Shown here piece after piece: positions 45,186 through 53,500 of a DNA stretch of 64,000 bases. The position numbers were made by a program, and so were the translations under genes. This DNA comes from Pseudobutyrivibrio sp. 49 (GTDB lineage: Bacteria > Bacillota > Clostridia > Lachnospirales > Lachnospiraceae), in NCBI RefSeq assembly GCF_900100545.1, contig NZ_FNDP01000001.1, positions 411,115 through 475,114 of the forward strand. The letters run 5' to 3'. The notes beneath the pieces are model-generated. The model did not search any database and had not been told where the DNA came from. It saw nothing but the letters and a program-made list of their open reading frames with translations. Positions within the stretch are counted from its first letter, which is position 1, and each line of letters opens with the position of its first letter.

Positions 45186-46661
45186 ATGACAAGTAGCAAT
45201 GTTTCCAATTTGCTGGTTCAGGTAAGTCAGATTGATGTTTCTGTAACATCAGACAAAGCATCGGCTAACGTTGATGCAGGCTTATTTGAAAAGACATTGA
45301 AGGGCGTTGCTAACAAAGTCCAAAGTGTAAACTCAGACGTGAATTCTGCACTTCCTGAGAAACAGCCAGATAAAAAGACTGTTTCGGTAGACAGTTCTAC
45401 AACAAATAAGAAGTCTGTTCAACAGGAAGAAAAACCACTGCCGGAAAAATCAGAGGTAGCAGAAAAAATTGAGGCGGTAGTAGAGGAAGTCAAGGAAATA
45501 ATAGAAGACCAACTCGATGTGACCGAGGAAGACATCGAGAAGGCAATGGAAAACCTAGGGCTAACCTTTATTGATCTTCTTAATCCACAGAGTCTTGCAC
45601 AGCTTGTATCAGAACTTACTGGGGAGACGGAGTCAATTACTCTCGTATTAAGTGATGATTTTGCTGAGATTTTGGACAAAGCAACAGATCTTTCAAACCA
45701 GCTATTTGAAGAAACGAATAATTCCTTTATTCAGCTTAAAGAACTGGTTTCACAGAACGATTCAACCTTAATCCAGGCGGAGGAAACGATAGAAATAGCT
45801 TCTGATGTTGAAGTGCCTGAAGTATCGGATCAGGATAAGGTGATAGATGTGAAGGATACTACTACAGATGATAAACAACCTGTAATTCAGCTTGTACAGG
45901 AAGACGTAAAACCTGTTGAAAAACAGGAAGCTCCTGTTGTTGAAGAAGCAACTGCTACAGTAGAGACAGAAAAGGTATTTAAACCTGTAGAAGAAAACAC
46001 TAATGAGAAGGATAACCAGTCTCAGGGTGAAGAAAAGGAAGAGATGACTCAGAGCACTTTTAAGATGCCTGAGAAAACACACAACCAATCTAACATTGTA
46101 AGAGAAGATGGAATTCTTCCACCACAGCAGAACAATCAACTACAGTTTATAGCTGAAGACACAGCGGTTTCACTTCCAACGGGTGAAACAGTAAAGGCAG
46201 AAGATATTGTTAGTCAGTTGGTTGAACAGGCGAAGGTAATGACAGATTCAGAATCTACCACCATGGAGATGACCTTGAATCCTGAAGGATTAGGAAAAAT
46301 TTACCTGGAGGTTACACAGAAGGGTAGCGAAATTACAGCAAAGATTTTTACCGAAAATGACGCTGTAAAGGCAGCTCTTGAAAGTCAGATGGCAGCTCTT
46401 AGAACAGAAATGAATCAAAGCTCGACAAAGGTTACTTCTATTGAGGTTTCCGTAGGAACTCATGAGTTCGAAAGAAATCTTGATGAGAATGGACGAGAAG
46501 GTTCAAATAATCAGGAGCAGAATTCAGGAAATTCCTCAAGAAGAAATAGCAGAATTGACTTAAATAATCTCGATGAATTAACAGGATTAATGACAGAGGA
46601 GGATATTCTGATAGCTCAGATGATGAAGGATAATGGTGGTACCTTAGATTTCATGGCCTAA
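45186..46661 (+). CDS. fliK: Flagellar hook-length control protein FliK
   Basis: Secreted ruler that switches export from hook to filament subunits by acting on FlhB. The N-terminal 340 residues are low-complexity, rich in Glu, Val, Thr and Gln, and likely unfolded. The conserved C-terminal domain (about 360-440) has EMTLNPEGLGKIYLEVTQKG and AALESQMAALRTEMNQS. Length 491 aa. AAAGGAGGGG precedes the ATG. The following genes flgD and flgE act at the same stage. Confidence 0.9.
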   Translation: MTSSNVSNLLVQVSQIDVSVTSDKASANVDAGLFEKTLKGVANKVQSVNSDVNSALPEKQPDKKTVSVDSSTTNKKSVQQEEKPLPEKSEVAEKIEAVVEEVKEIIEDQLDVTEEDIEKAMENLGLTFIDLLNPQSLAQLVSELTGETESITLVLSDDFAEILDKATDLSNQLFEETNNSFIQLKELVSQNDSTLIQAEETIEIASDVEVPEVSDQDKVIDVKDTTTDDKQPVIQLVQEDVKPVEKQEAPVVEEATATVETEKVFKPVEENTNEKDNQSQGEEKEEMTQSTFKMPEKTHNQSNIVREDGILPPQQNNQLQFIAEDTAVSLPTGETVKAEDIVSQLVEQAKVMTDSESTTMEMTLNPEGLGKIYLEVTQKGSEITAKIFTENDAVKAALESQMAALRTEMNQSSTKVTSIEVSVGTHEFERNLDENGREGSNNQEQNSGNSSRRNSRIDLNNLDELTGLMTEEDILIAQMMKDNGGTLDFMA

Positions 46662-46692
46662 AAATGGCCGACCCATTGAAAGGAGATATTTG

Positions 46693-47556
46693 ATGGCAGA
46701 TTCATTATTAGTTGGTGCCGTAAAAAATGGTGAATATACCAAAACACAGGCATCACAGGATGCTGCAAAGGCCAATCAAACTGTTTCTACTTCAAAAACT
46801 GAGGAAAAACGTGACACTGGATACAACAAAGATATGTTTTTACAGCTTCTTGTAGCTGAAATGCAGTATCAGGATCCATTACAGCCAAGCGATAATAGTC
46901 AGTATGTTGCGCAGCTTGCTTCATTTACTCAGGTAGAAGCAATGCAGTCGCTTCAGCAGAACATGGAGACTATCCAGAGTAACAGTATTGTTGGAAAGAT
47001 TGTAGCACTTAATATTGATGGACAGGAAGTAACCGGAAAGGTTGATTTTGTTCAAAAGGATGACAAAAAAGGAATGATGCTTTCCGTTGACGGCAAGCTT
47101 TATGAAATGTCCAAAATGATATCTGTAGTTGATACAGATTATTACAACGCAAAATACATTGCAAAGCTTCTTACAGATGCAATCAAAAAGCTTCCTGAAG
47201 CAGCACAGGTTACTGTTAGGGATGGTGAGGTTATCGGTGAAGCAGCTAGCATTTACAATGCTATGGACGAATATGATCGTAGCTTCGTAGATGAAAAGCT
47301 CTTAAAGAAGTATAATGAAGTGCTAGCACAGTATACAAAGCTTATGCAGGCAGATAGTGAAGCTGAAAAGGCTGCAAAGGAAGAGGAGCCTGAGGAAGAA
47401 GAAAAGGTTGAGGCAGTTGAAAAAACTGAGGATACTGTAGAACAGGCTGAGGCAGTAGCTGAGAAATCAGCAGATACAACTATTAAGACTGAAGAGACAG
47501 ACAGCAGCTCAGAAGAGACAGAAGAACTTGATGTAAGCGATGCAACAGAGGTTTAG
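46693..47556 (+). CDS. flgD: Hook assembly (capping) protein FlgD
   Basis: Scaffold at the hook tip needed for FlgE polymerisation. The N-terminal signature DMFLQLLVAEMQYQDPLQP, then DNSQYVAQLASFTQVEAMQ, is diagnostic. The usual C-terminal FlgD Tudor/Fn3-like part is replaced or reduced; residues beyond about 230 form a strongly acidic Glu/Thr/Ser tail. AGGAG lies 7 bases before ATG 46693; the adjacent in-frame TTG 46690 is less likely. Length 287 aa. Confidence 0.92.
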   Translation: MADSLLVGAVKNGEYTKTQASQDAAKANQTVSTSKTEEKRDTGYNKDMFLQLLVAEMQYQDPLQPSDNSQYVAQLASFTQVEAMQSLQQNMETIQSNSIVGKIVALNIDGQEVTGKVDFVQKDDKKGMMLSVDGKLYEMSKMISVVDTDYYNAKYIAKLLTDAIKKLPEAAQVTVRDGEVIGEAASIYNAMDEYDRSFVDEKLLKKYNEVLAQYTKLMQADSEAEKAAKEEEPEEEEKVEAVEKTEDTVEQAEAVAEKSADTTIKTEETDSSSEETEELDVSDATEV

Positions 47557-47570
47557 TTTAGGAGGCATAT

Positions 47571-47972
47571 ATGAGTAATTTAAATATTAATCCAAATTTT
47601 ACCTCCATCGAGAAGGTAGCTGGAACCTATCTCAATCCAGCAGCCGAGTCCAGGCCACTTGGTAATTTAAACGGCGCAAGCTTTGAGGATATTTTTAAGC
47701 AGAAGCTTCAAAGTGCATCTGAATTAAAGTTTTCAAAGCATGCAGCACAAAGGCTTGATGACAGAAATATTGAGCTCACGGAGGAGCAATCCCACAGACT
47801 GGAAGAAGGAGTCATGAAGGCTTCTGAAAAAGGGATTACTGATTCTCTAGTGTTAGTTGATACTTTAGCTTTTATAGTTAACGTACCAAATCAAACCGTA
47901 GTTACGGCTATGGACCAGACTGAATCAGATGAGAACATTTTTACAAATATTGATGGTGCTGTTATAGTTTAG
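47571..47972 (+). CDS. TIGR02530-type flagellar operon protein
   Basis: A 133-aa protein of the small family found between flgD and flgE in Firmicutes and some other phyla; its exact role is unknown. The conserved core is KFSKHAAQRLDDRNIELTEE, then LVLVDTLAFIVNVPNQTVVTAMD near the C-terminus. No signal peptide is seen. An AGGAGGC site precedes the ATG. Position implies a part in hook assembly, perhaps as a chaperone or minor exported component; that is inference. Confidence 0.82.
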   Translation: MSNLNINPNFTSIEKVAGTYLNPAAESRPLGNLNGASFEDIFKQKLQSASELKFSKHAAQRLDDRNIELTEEQSHRLEEGVMKASEKGITDSLVLVDTLAFIVNVPNQTVVTAMDQTESDENIFTNIDGAVIV

Positions 47973-48024
47973 CTGGACCTTATGGAAGCTAAGTCGTGGA
48001 CTGACAGAAGCGACAAACAGACAC

Positions 48025-48055
48025 CCTCAATTGTTCGTGTATTAGTTGAGGAGGT
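48025..48055 (+). promoter_or_regulatory. Hairpin that may mask the flgE ribosome-binding site
   Basis: CCTCAAT (48025-48031) can pair with GTTGAGG (48045-48051), which includes the first bases of the GAGGAGGT ribosome-binding site (48048-48055) of flgE. Confidence 0.45.
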
Positions 48056-48064
48056 CATTTAGTT

Positions 48065-49885
48065 ATGATGAGATCACTTTTCTCTGGTGTAGCAGGTCTT
48101 AAGACACACCAGACCAAGATGGACGTTATCGGTAATAATATCGCTAACGTTAACACTGTTGCATTCAAATCTTCTGCAACAACTTTCTCTGATATCATGT
48201 ATCAAACTACACAACAGGCATCCGGTGCAACAGCAACCCGTGGTGGTACTAACGCTAAGCAGATAGGTCTTGGTGTTACTAATGGTGCCACAAAGGTTTC
48301 TATTACATCTGCAGGTGCAGCACAGTCTACAGGTGATGCTCTTGATATCAGACTTACAGATGCTAATTCAACAAACTTCTTTATCGTTAACAACGGTTCC
48401 CAGAACTTATTTACAAGAGCAGGTTCCTTCTACATTGATGGAAATGGTAACCTTGCTATGACTACAACTGGATACCTTGTAATGGGATGGCAGGTAGACC
48501 CTGACGACCCTTCAAACATTATTAAAGATACAGTTTCGGCTCTTAGAGTTATGAGAACTGAAAACCTTACATCTGCACCAGAGGCAACAACTGCCGCAAA
48601 TTTCGCAGGTGTAATTGATAAGAATGACAGCCAGTTTGAAAGTACTGGTGGTTATGTAAGAACCTTTACACTTTATGATAATCTTGGTTATGCATATACT
48701 GCCAAGTTTTCTATTAAGAAAGTTGATGGCACAATGGGTAGATACACTATTGAGCTTACAAATGTTCTGGATCAAGACAACCATGATGTATTAGCTGATT
48801 ATATTAGCAACGGTGGTAAACTTGAAGACATTTTTGGTACAAATGATATCACCACAAAAGAATACAATTTCTCATCTGCTGTTAAATGGGATGACAATGT
48901 AACTAATGTAGATGGTACTTCTACAGGTGGATATGTATTTACAGATTCAAGTGTTTCTCCTGCTGTAAAATATTTAATTGATAAGAATAGTGAGAATCCT
49001 CCTTCATTTGTATTAAAGGAACTGGATTCAGACGGTAACCTTACTGGTACATCACTAGCCTATGATGCAAGTAAGCATGGATTCCCATATACAAACGCTG
49101 AAGGTGATGAAGTTGTTATTACTTTAACTCAACTTTTGGGTGTCCCTACAAGTGATTTGACAGATATTACAGACGGCGGTGTTGATTTAAACGGTTTTGA
49201 TCCTTCTACCAAGGCAACTACTTCTCCAGCTATCAAGGTTAGCTTCAATACAGTTAACTATGGTATTCAGTTTGATACACAGGAAGGTACACTGCTTTCG
49301 GTAGGTAATGATGGCGGAACAAAATTAATGTTTAATGCACATTTACTTGGACCTAATAGAAGTGATGAAGATCCAATTAATGAGGAACTTCAGAACAATG
49401 CCATGTCTGACATTGAAATCGAATTTGCAAGTCTTTTGAACTACGATAACAAGGGCACATCTACCGTTGTTGCAAATCGTGGTATTCCTGATGGTTCTTC
49501 AATGAGAGGCGAAGGTAAGAAGCTTGGTACAATGACAGGTCTTTCTGTTCAGAATGATGGTAAGATTTTCGGTTCCTACAGTAATGGTAATACAGTTCTT
49601 TTAGGACAGATTGCAGTAGCACAGTTCGCTAATGCATCAGGTCTTGAGGAGAAGGGCGACAACTGTTACGATACAACCCTTAACTCAGGTGAGTTCGATG
49701 GTATTGGTATCGATATTTCAGCTGATGGTTCCTCTATGAATACTGGACAGCTGGAAATGGCCAATGTAGACCTTTCAAGTGAGTTTACAGACATGATTAC
49801 TACACAACGTGGTTTCCAGGCAAATTCACGTATTATCACTGTATCAGATACCATGCTTGAAGAGTTAATCAACCTTAAGAGATAA
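48065..49885 (+). CDS. flgE: Flagellar hook protein FlgE
   Basis: Subunit of the flexible hook, exported through the flagellar pathway. The N-terminus MRSLFSGVAGLKTHQTKMD with IGNNIANVNTVAFKSS is the rod/hook signature, and the C-terminus ends STEFTDMITTQRGFQANSRI-like (SSEFTDMITTQRGFQANSR), the other polymerisation helix. At 606 aa it is larger than many hook proteins; the extra length is in the surface-exposed middle domains. ATG ATG doublet: 48065 is favoured by spacing (9 bases) from GAGGAGGT. A terminator follows. Confidence 0.96.
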   Translation: MMRSLFSGVAGLKTHQTKMDVIGNNIANVNTVAFKSSATTFSDIMYQTTQQASGATATRGGTNAKQIGLGVTNGATKVSITSAGAAQSTGDALDIRLTDANSTNFFIVNNGSQNLFTRAGSFYIDGNGNLAMTTTGYLVMGWQVDPDDPSNIIKDTVSALRVMRTENLTSAPEATTAANFAGVIDKNDSQFESTGGYVRTFTLYDNLGYAYTAKFSIKKVDGTMGRYTIELTNVLDQDNHDVLADYISNGGKLEDIFGTNDITTKEYNFSSAVKWDDNVTNVDGTSTGGYVFTDSSVSPAVKYLIDKNSENPPSFVLKELDSDGNLTGTSLAYDASKHGFPYTNAEGDEVVITLTQLLGVPTSDLTDITDGGVDLNGFDPSTKATTSPAIKVSFNTVNYGIQFDTQEGTLLSVGNDGGTKLMFNAHLLGPNRSDEDPINEELQNNAMSDIEIEFASLLNYDNKGTSTVVANRGIPDGSSMRGEGKKLGTMTGLSVQNDGKIFGSYSNGNTVLLGQIAVAQFANASGLEEKGDNCYDTTLNSGEFDGIGIDISADGSSMNTGQLEMANVDLSSEFTDMITTQRGFQANSRIITVSDTMLEELINLKR

Positions 49886-49903
49886 TTTATAGACATATTT
49901 TGG

Positions 49904-49928
49904 AAGAGAGGGCAATAGCCCTCTCTTT
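49904..49928 (+). terminator. Terminator after flgE
   Basis: AAGAGAGGGC (49904-49913) pairs perfectly with GCCCTCTCTT (49918-49927) around AATA, with a few T after it. It separates the flgB-flgE part from the motA part of the locus. Confidence 0.82.
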
Positions 49929-49994
49929 CTAAATTTTTTATAAAAATCTGAAAAATTTGTGAATATTCTATATTTAGTGGTTTGGACATAAAAA

Positions 49995-50006
49995 TTACAC
50001 AATAAT
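49995..50006 (+). repeat. TTACACAATAAT element upstream of motA
   Basis: Second copy of the 12-mer found at 37361-37372 upstream of flgB. It lies 25 bases before the motA -35. Confidence 0.35.
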
Positions 50007-50030
50007 ATGCGACCATTTTCATAAGAAAAG

Positions 50031-50059
50031 TAGACAATAATGTACAAATCTAGTAAAAT
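50031..50059 (+). promoter_or_regulatory. Promoter of the motA segment
   Basis: TAGACA (50031-50036), 17 bases, TAAAAT (50054-50059), each one mismatch from the sigma-A consensus. The leader to motA is about 90 bases. An 11-of-15 CodY-like sequence at 50095-50109 is too weak to call. Confidence 0.75.
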
Positions 50060-50155
50060 AATCACAAAAGTGTATACCGAGTAATTCTATACAGATTTTT
50101 CTGGATTTTCGCATTAGAGGCTAGTTTCTAATATCATTTACAAGGTGGTGAGAGT

Positions 50156-50953
50156 TTGGATATAGCTTCACTTATCGGCTTAGGACTTGGTGTCGTAATG
50201 GTTATTTTCGGTATCGTTTCATCAGGTGGTGTAGCCGCAATGGCAAATTTCATAGACGTTCCATCAGTAATCATTACTATCGGTGGGTCTTTGTCTGCAT
50301 GTATCACCTGTAATAAGATGCCGGACTTCATTGCTGGTCTTAAGGGTATTGGTATAGCTATAAAAGAACCTCCTGTTGGAAACGCGGCAGACACTATAGG
50401 TAACATTATAAACTTGGCTAATATTTCTCGTAAAGAGGGTATTCTTGCTCTTGAAGAGGCGGCTCACAGCATTGAGGATGAGTTCTTAAAAAAAGGAATC
50501 AACCTTGTAGTTGATGGTACTGATCCAGAACTTGTTAGAGCTATTCTTGAAACTGATATGAGCTGTCTTGAAGACAGACACAAAAAGGTTATTGCTTTCT
50601 ATGGTAAATGGGGTGAGATGGGACCTGCCTGGGGAATGATTGGAACCCTTGTTGGTCTTGTAAATATGCTACAGAACCTTTCAGATGCATCCACCATCGG
50701 ACCTAATATGGCGGTTGCTTTGCTTACAACATTATACGGTTCACTGATTGCCAATTGGTACACTGGTCCAGTTGGAACAAAACTAGGTGTTGATAATGCA
50801 CTTGAAATTATGATGAAGTCAATAACCGTGGAAGGTCTTCTTTCAATTCAGGCCGGTGAAAACCCACGTGTTATAGAAGAAAAACTTAAATCATTCCTTC
50901 CACCTTCTGCTAGAGAAGGCATCGGCAGCGGCGATGGAGGAGGTGAGGGCTAA
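50156..50953 (+). CDS. motA: Flagellar motor stator protein MotA
   Basis: Proton- or sodium-channel subunit of the stator. Four hydrophobic segments are present (two near the N-terminus, two around residues 155-205), separated by the cytosolic loop carrying RAILETDMSCLEDRHKKV, which contacts FliG. GPAWGMIGTLVGLVNML is the third membrane segment with the conserved Pro. The start is TTG 50156, supported by AAGGTGG 7 bases upstream. Length 265 aa. Its stop shares an A with the motB start (TAATG). Confidence 0.95.
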   Translation: MDIASLIGLGLGVVMVIFGIVSSGGVAAMANFIDVPSVIITIGGSLSACITCNKMPDFIAGLKGIGIAIKEPPVGNAADTIGNIINLANISRKEGILALEEAAHSIEDEFLKKGINLVVDGTDPELVRAILETDMSCLEDRHKKVIAFYGKWGEMGPAWGMIGTLVGLVNMLQNLSDASTIGPNMAVALLTTLYGSLIANWYTGPVGTKLGVDNALEIMMKSITVEGLLSIQAGENPRVIEEKLKSFLPPSAREGIGSGDGGGEG

Positions 50954-51939
50954 TGGCAAAGAAGCAAAAGCAAGAAGAAGCTCCTGCTGGGTCTCCTGCC
51001 TGGATGGCCACTTTCTCCGACTTAATGAATCTGCTACTTTGTTTCTTCGTTTTGCTTTTCTCTATGAGTAGTACTGATACAGCAAAATTCGAGGAAGTAA
51101 TAGCAAGTATTCAGTCCAGCTTTAGTATTTTCTCTTCCGGTGGTAGTTCCATTGGAGAAGGGCATATGATTTCATCTGGTATTAGCCAGTTGGAAATGTT
51201 TGATGATTATTTCAAAAGTGTAACTGATGGCGAGGATGATGATTACGAGCATCAGGGAGCCTCTGATCAGAAAGTAGAAGGCGAACAATCAGAAGATGGG
51301 GCAAACACTGAAAACGGTTCCCAGACAGAACCAGGACAAAACCCTGGAGATGCTTCAAGTCAGGAACAAAATGTTTCAGAAAATGAGGCCGAAGCTAAGG
51401 ATATGTCCGTTGCTCAGGCAAAGAAGGCGTTAGAAAAGGCTGGTGTATCTGAAAGCGAACAAATCGCTGAGGAGATTGAAGAACAGCTCAGACTACATGG
51501 TCTTCAGGACCAGGTCGAAGTAGATTTTAATGCCGAGTATGTAATGATTACCATCAATGGTGCATTACTTTTTAACTCAGGTAAAGCTGTCCTTACTGAG
51601 GACGCAAATGCAATTATAGATAATTTGTCAAAGATTTTGGCTGATTATACAGATAACATTATAGAGGTTGAGGGTCATACGGATAATGTTCCGATGCACT
51701 CAGGAACTTACGAGAACAATGATGTTCTTTCAATGTACAGAGCGTTATATGTTGCTGACAGGATTAGATCAAAGACAAACATTAATCCTGCACATATAAA
51801 ATCCGCTGGTCGTGGTGAATATGTTCCGATAGCAGATAACAGCACTGCTGAAGGAAGAGCAAGGAACAGAAGAGTAGAAATTAAGATATTTAATAAATAT
51901 TCATCAGATTTTGGAGCAGACTCCATTGTGAATGAGTAG
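50953..51939 (+). CDS. motB: Flagellar motor stator protein MotB
   Basis: Anchors the stator to peptidoglycan. The single membrane helix PAWMATFSDLMNLLLCFFVL contains the ion-binding Asp23. A low-complexity Glu/Gln-rich linker (about 95-155) precedes the OmpA-like peptidoglycan-binding domain with LLFNSGKAVLTEDAN, VEGHTDNVPM and AGRGEYVPIADNSTAEGRAR. Length 328 aa. Start overlaps the motA stop, so the two are translationally coupled. Confidence 0.95.
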   Translation: MAKKQKQEEAPAGSPAWMATFSDLMNLLLCFFVLLFSMSSTDTAKFEEVIASIQSSFSIFSSGGSSIGEGHMISSGISQLEMFDDYFKSVTDGEDDDYEHQGASDQKVEGEQSEDGANTENGSQTEPGQNPGDASSQEQNVSENEAEAKDMSVAQAKKALEKAGVSESEQIAEEIEEQLRLHGLQDQVEVDFNAEYVMITINGALLFNSGKAVLTEDANAIIDNLSKILADYTDNIIEVEGHTDNVPMHSGTYENNDVLSMYRALYVADRIRSKTNINPAHIKSAGRGEYVPIADNSTAEGRARNRRVEIKIFNKYSSDFGADSIVNE

Positions 51940-51953
51940 AAAGGGGACCGAGC

Positions 51954-52478
51954 ATGAAAAAGAATTTGATTACGGTAGTTATTCTTGCTCTTGTTGTGGT
52001 AAATCTTGTTCTTACTGCGGTTCTTACAATTACAATTATTCCAGAGACCCAAAAGGCAAATGAGCTTATTACAAAGGTTTGCTCAGCTATAGACTTAGAT
52101 TTGGTGGCTGGTGATACAGCAGGATCCTTAGCTATCAACGTCGAGAACATGGTTGATTATCCTGTTAATTCGGGTTCTACCCAGACTATTAACCTTAAGG
52201 ATGATGGCGACGGTGAAGCTCATTATGCTGTGCTTGCTGTTTCTCTTTCAATGGATAATCAAAATGAGGATTATGCTAAGTTTGCTGCAGATGGTACATT
52301 GACACCATATGACAATATCCTGAATGATACGATTAAGACTGTAGTTGCTGGACATACAATAGATGAAATGAGAAATAATGAAGAGGGTGTAAAAGAGGAA
52401 ATCCTCGAAGCCATCCAGTCATTGTTTAAGTCATCCTTCATAGTAAGAGTAAACTTCTCAAGTGCTACTTACCAATAG
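51954..52478 (+). CDS. fliL: Flagellar basal body-associated protein FliL
   Basis: Single-pass membrane protein that forms rings around the stator. An N-terminal helix (LITVVILALVVVNLVLTAVL) is followed by an extracellular domain containing INLKDDGDGEAHYAVLAVSL and the C-terminal VRVNFSSATYQ. Length 174 aa. An AAAGGGGA site precedes the ATG. It sits between motB and fliM, the usual place. Confidence 0.88.
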   Translation: MKKNLITVVILALVVVNLVLTAVLTITIIPETQKANELITKVCSAIDLDLVAGDTAGSLAINVENMVDYPVNSGSTQTINLKDDGDGEAHYAVLAVSLSMDNQNEDYAKFAADGTLTPYDNILNDTIKTVVAGHTIDEMRNNEEGVKEEILEAIQSLFKSSFIVRVNFSSATYQ

Positions 52479-52519
52479 CACTGATGAAAAATTTTCGGGA
52501 TGAATGGTGGTGAGAAAGC

Positions 52520-53497
52520 TTGGGTGACGTTCTTTCACAAAACGAAATAGATAATCTGCTTCACGCGTTGACAAGTGGTGAGCTTGATGCTGAAGAGATT
52601 AAAAACAACAAAGAAAAGCCTGTAAAGAACTATGATTTTGCCAGACCATCAAAGTTCTCAAAAGAGCATCTTCGTACAATGGAGATTATCTTCGAACATT
52701 ATGGTCGATTGCTTTCTACTAATCTGCCAATCTTCTTACGAAAGAATATACAGATTGAGGTTATGAACTCCGAAGCAGTTACCTACATGGAGTTTTCAAA
52801 TTCTCTATCAAACCCGGTTCTTTTAGGTGTAGTTGATTTTTCTCCTTTGGAGGGAAATATTATCGTAGAAATGGCATCCAATCTTGGATTTGCCATGGTA
52901 GACAGAATGTTAGGAGGAGTTGGAGAGCCTCTTGATAAAGTAAGAGATTTCTCTGAGATAGAGCTTTTGCTCATTGAAAGAATTATGACCTCCTGCATAG
53001 AGCTCTTAAGAGAGCCTTGGGAGAACGTATTAGATGTTCACCCAAGACTTGAGCGAATTGAGACAAACTCACAGTTTGCTCAGATTATATCGCCGTCAGA
53101 AATGATAGCGATTGTCACCTTGAATATTAAGATAGGTGATGTGGAAGGTCTTATGAATATTTGTCTTCCATTTATTACTTTAGAGCCAGTTATGGACAAA
53201 TTGAACACAAAGTTCTGGTATAGTAGTCAAAAGGAGAAAACGGGAACCAGTTTTTCAGACTCTGTTGAAGCTCTTATTAGTAAGGCAAAGATACCTGTAA
53301 AAGCCGTACTTGGCAACAGTGTTATTACAGTAGCTGATTTCTCTCAACTCCAGGTAGGCGATATAGTAAAGCTAGATACAAAGGTTGACGAAGAACTGGA
53401 TGTTTTTGTGGGCGACATTAGGAAATTCGCTGCCCTTCCAGGTGCTTCAGGAAAAGAATACGCAGTAAGAGTAACACAAATCATAAGAGAGGAGTAG
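52520..53497 (+). CDS. fliM: Flagellar motor switch protein FliM
   Basis: C-ring protein that binds CheY-P and contacts FliG. The N-terminal CheY-binding peptide is LSQNEIDNLLHAL. The CheC-like middle domain contains MEIIFEHYGRLLSTNLPIFL and MVDRMLGGVGEP (GGXG-type motif that meets FliG). The C-terminal SpoA-like domain ends the 325-aa protein. The start is TTG 52520 behind GGTGGTGAG. It is followed 3 bases later by fliY. Confidence 0.95.
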   Translation: MGDVLSQNEIDNLLHALTSGELDAEEIKNNKEKPVKNYDFARPSKFSKEHLRTMEIIFEHYGRLLSTNLPIFLRKNIQIEVMNSEAVTYMEFSNSLSNPVLLGVVDFSPLEGNIIVEMASNLGFAMVDRMLGGVGEPLDKVRDFSEIELLLIERIMTSCIELLREPWENVLDVHPRLERIETNSQFAQIISPSEMIAIVTLNIKIGDVEGLMNICLPFITLEPVMDKLNTKFWYSSQKEKTGTSFSDSVEALISKAKIPVKAVLGNSVITVADFSQLQVGDIVKLDTKVDEELDVFVGDIRKFAALPGASGKEYAVRVTQIIREE

Positions 53498-53500
53498 CGA

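Noticed and set aside
50095-50109. CodY-like box in the motA leader
   Set aside because: Only 11 of 15 positions match, which is expected often by chance in AT-rich sequence.
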